Of a stretch of DNA of 24,871 nt, positions 24,779 through 24,871 are shown piece by piece. How positions within the stretch are numbered: position 1 is the first letter of the stretch; the number at the start of each line of letters is the position of its first letter. The notes beneath the pieces were generated by a model. That model did no database searches, was not told the DNA's origin, and saw only the letters and a program-made list of their open reading frames with translations. The translations under genes and the position numbers were made by a program. Source of the stretch: an uncultured Alphaproteobacteria bacterium (lineage in GTDB: Bacteria > Pseudomonadota > Alphaproteobacteria > Puniceispirillales > UBA1172); assembly GCA_937952245.1 (NCBI GenBank), contig CALFYS010000019.1, positions 1-24,871 of the forward strand, given 5' to 3'.

Positions 24779-24871
24779 GCGGATGTCTCCTTTTGATCTG
24801 AATTGGGTGCATCAAGCTTTTTAGCATAGCCCCGGGGGGTGAAGACGGAATGCCCGTTTGATTTTTTGCCG
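24775..24871 (-). CDS. cobJ: 3' end of a probable precorrin-3B C17-methyltransferase (CobJ/CbiH), cut by the window edge
   Basis: The last 31 codons of a minus-strand gene run in from the right edge and stop with TGA in a 4-nt ATGA overlap with cobM. The visible residues include HSVFTPRGYAKK; a (V/Y)TPRGY near the C-terminus is what I recall for CobJ/CbiH. Position directly before cobM in a cobalamin cluster agrees. With so little sequence this is a tentative call, and a CobJ fused to another domain is possible. The other frames close with stops or look unlike protein. Confidence 0.55.
   Translation of the reverse strand, partial: GKKSNGHSVFTPRGYAKKLDAPNSDQKETSA

Overview
The window is a dense, ordinary-looking chromosomal segment of an alphaproteobacterium. 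Evidence for this is the ribF-ileS-lspA order, a DUF3035/BamF-type lipoprotein, a diiron Coq7 hydroxylase, the HNH protein family typical of Alphaproteobacteria, an endonuclease-type MutL, and cobalamin enzymes with aerobic-pathway names. Base composition looks intermediate (roughly half G+C by eye). A marine SAR116-like or Rhodospirillales-like source would fit, but that is inference. I see no insertion sequence, phage gene, CRISPR array or rRNA.

Layout. 114-4704 holds translation and repair genes: tadA (-), rluB-rsmD (+, overlapping by 50 bp), then mutL (-) and a DUF3035 lipoprotein (-). 4799-9200 continues the minus-strand block with lspA, ileS and ribF, so ribF-ileS-lspA-lipoprotein-mutL reads as one co-oriented group. 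9377-10898 carries an MscS-type channel and a ChaC-like gamma-glutamylcyclotransferase (+). A tRNA-Leu(CAA) lies at 11014-11099. 11219-12887 is a tight plus-strand set: YqaA-like membrane protein, DsbB and Coq7, meeting an HNH protein (-) tail to tail. A carboxylesterase (-) and gluQ (+) diverge around a striking repeat cluster. 15360-15664 is the longest gene-free stretch (305 bp). It holds a strong intrinsic terminator preceded by a pseudoknot-capable RNA, and then a good promoter for moaA. 16707-19742 holds an MFS transporter (-), glyoxalase I (-) and a class I aminotransferase (+).

19729 to the right edge is a cobalamin cluster: cobK and cbiD (-), cobA and cobB (+, diverging from cbiD), cobM (-) and the 3' end of what is probably cobJ (-). 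Together they cover uroporphyrinogen III methylation (CobA), C-11 methylation (CobM), C-1 methylation (CbiD in place of CobF), precorrin-6A reduction (CobK), a,c-amidation (CobB) and probably C-17 methylation (CobJ). No cobalamin riboswitch is evident in the cbiD/cobA divergent spacer, but there is a clean 8-8-8 inverted repeat.

I did not find an obvious new multi-gene system. The best unexplained signals are non-coding: the candidate structured RNA upstream of moaA, the nested inverted and direct repeats between the carboxylesterase and gluQ, and the cbiD/cobA palindrome.
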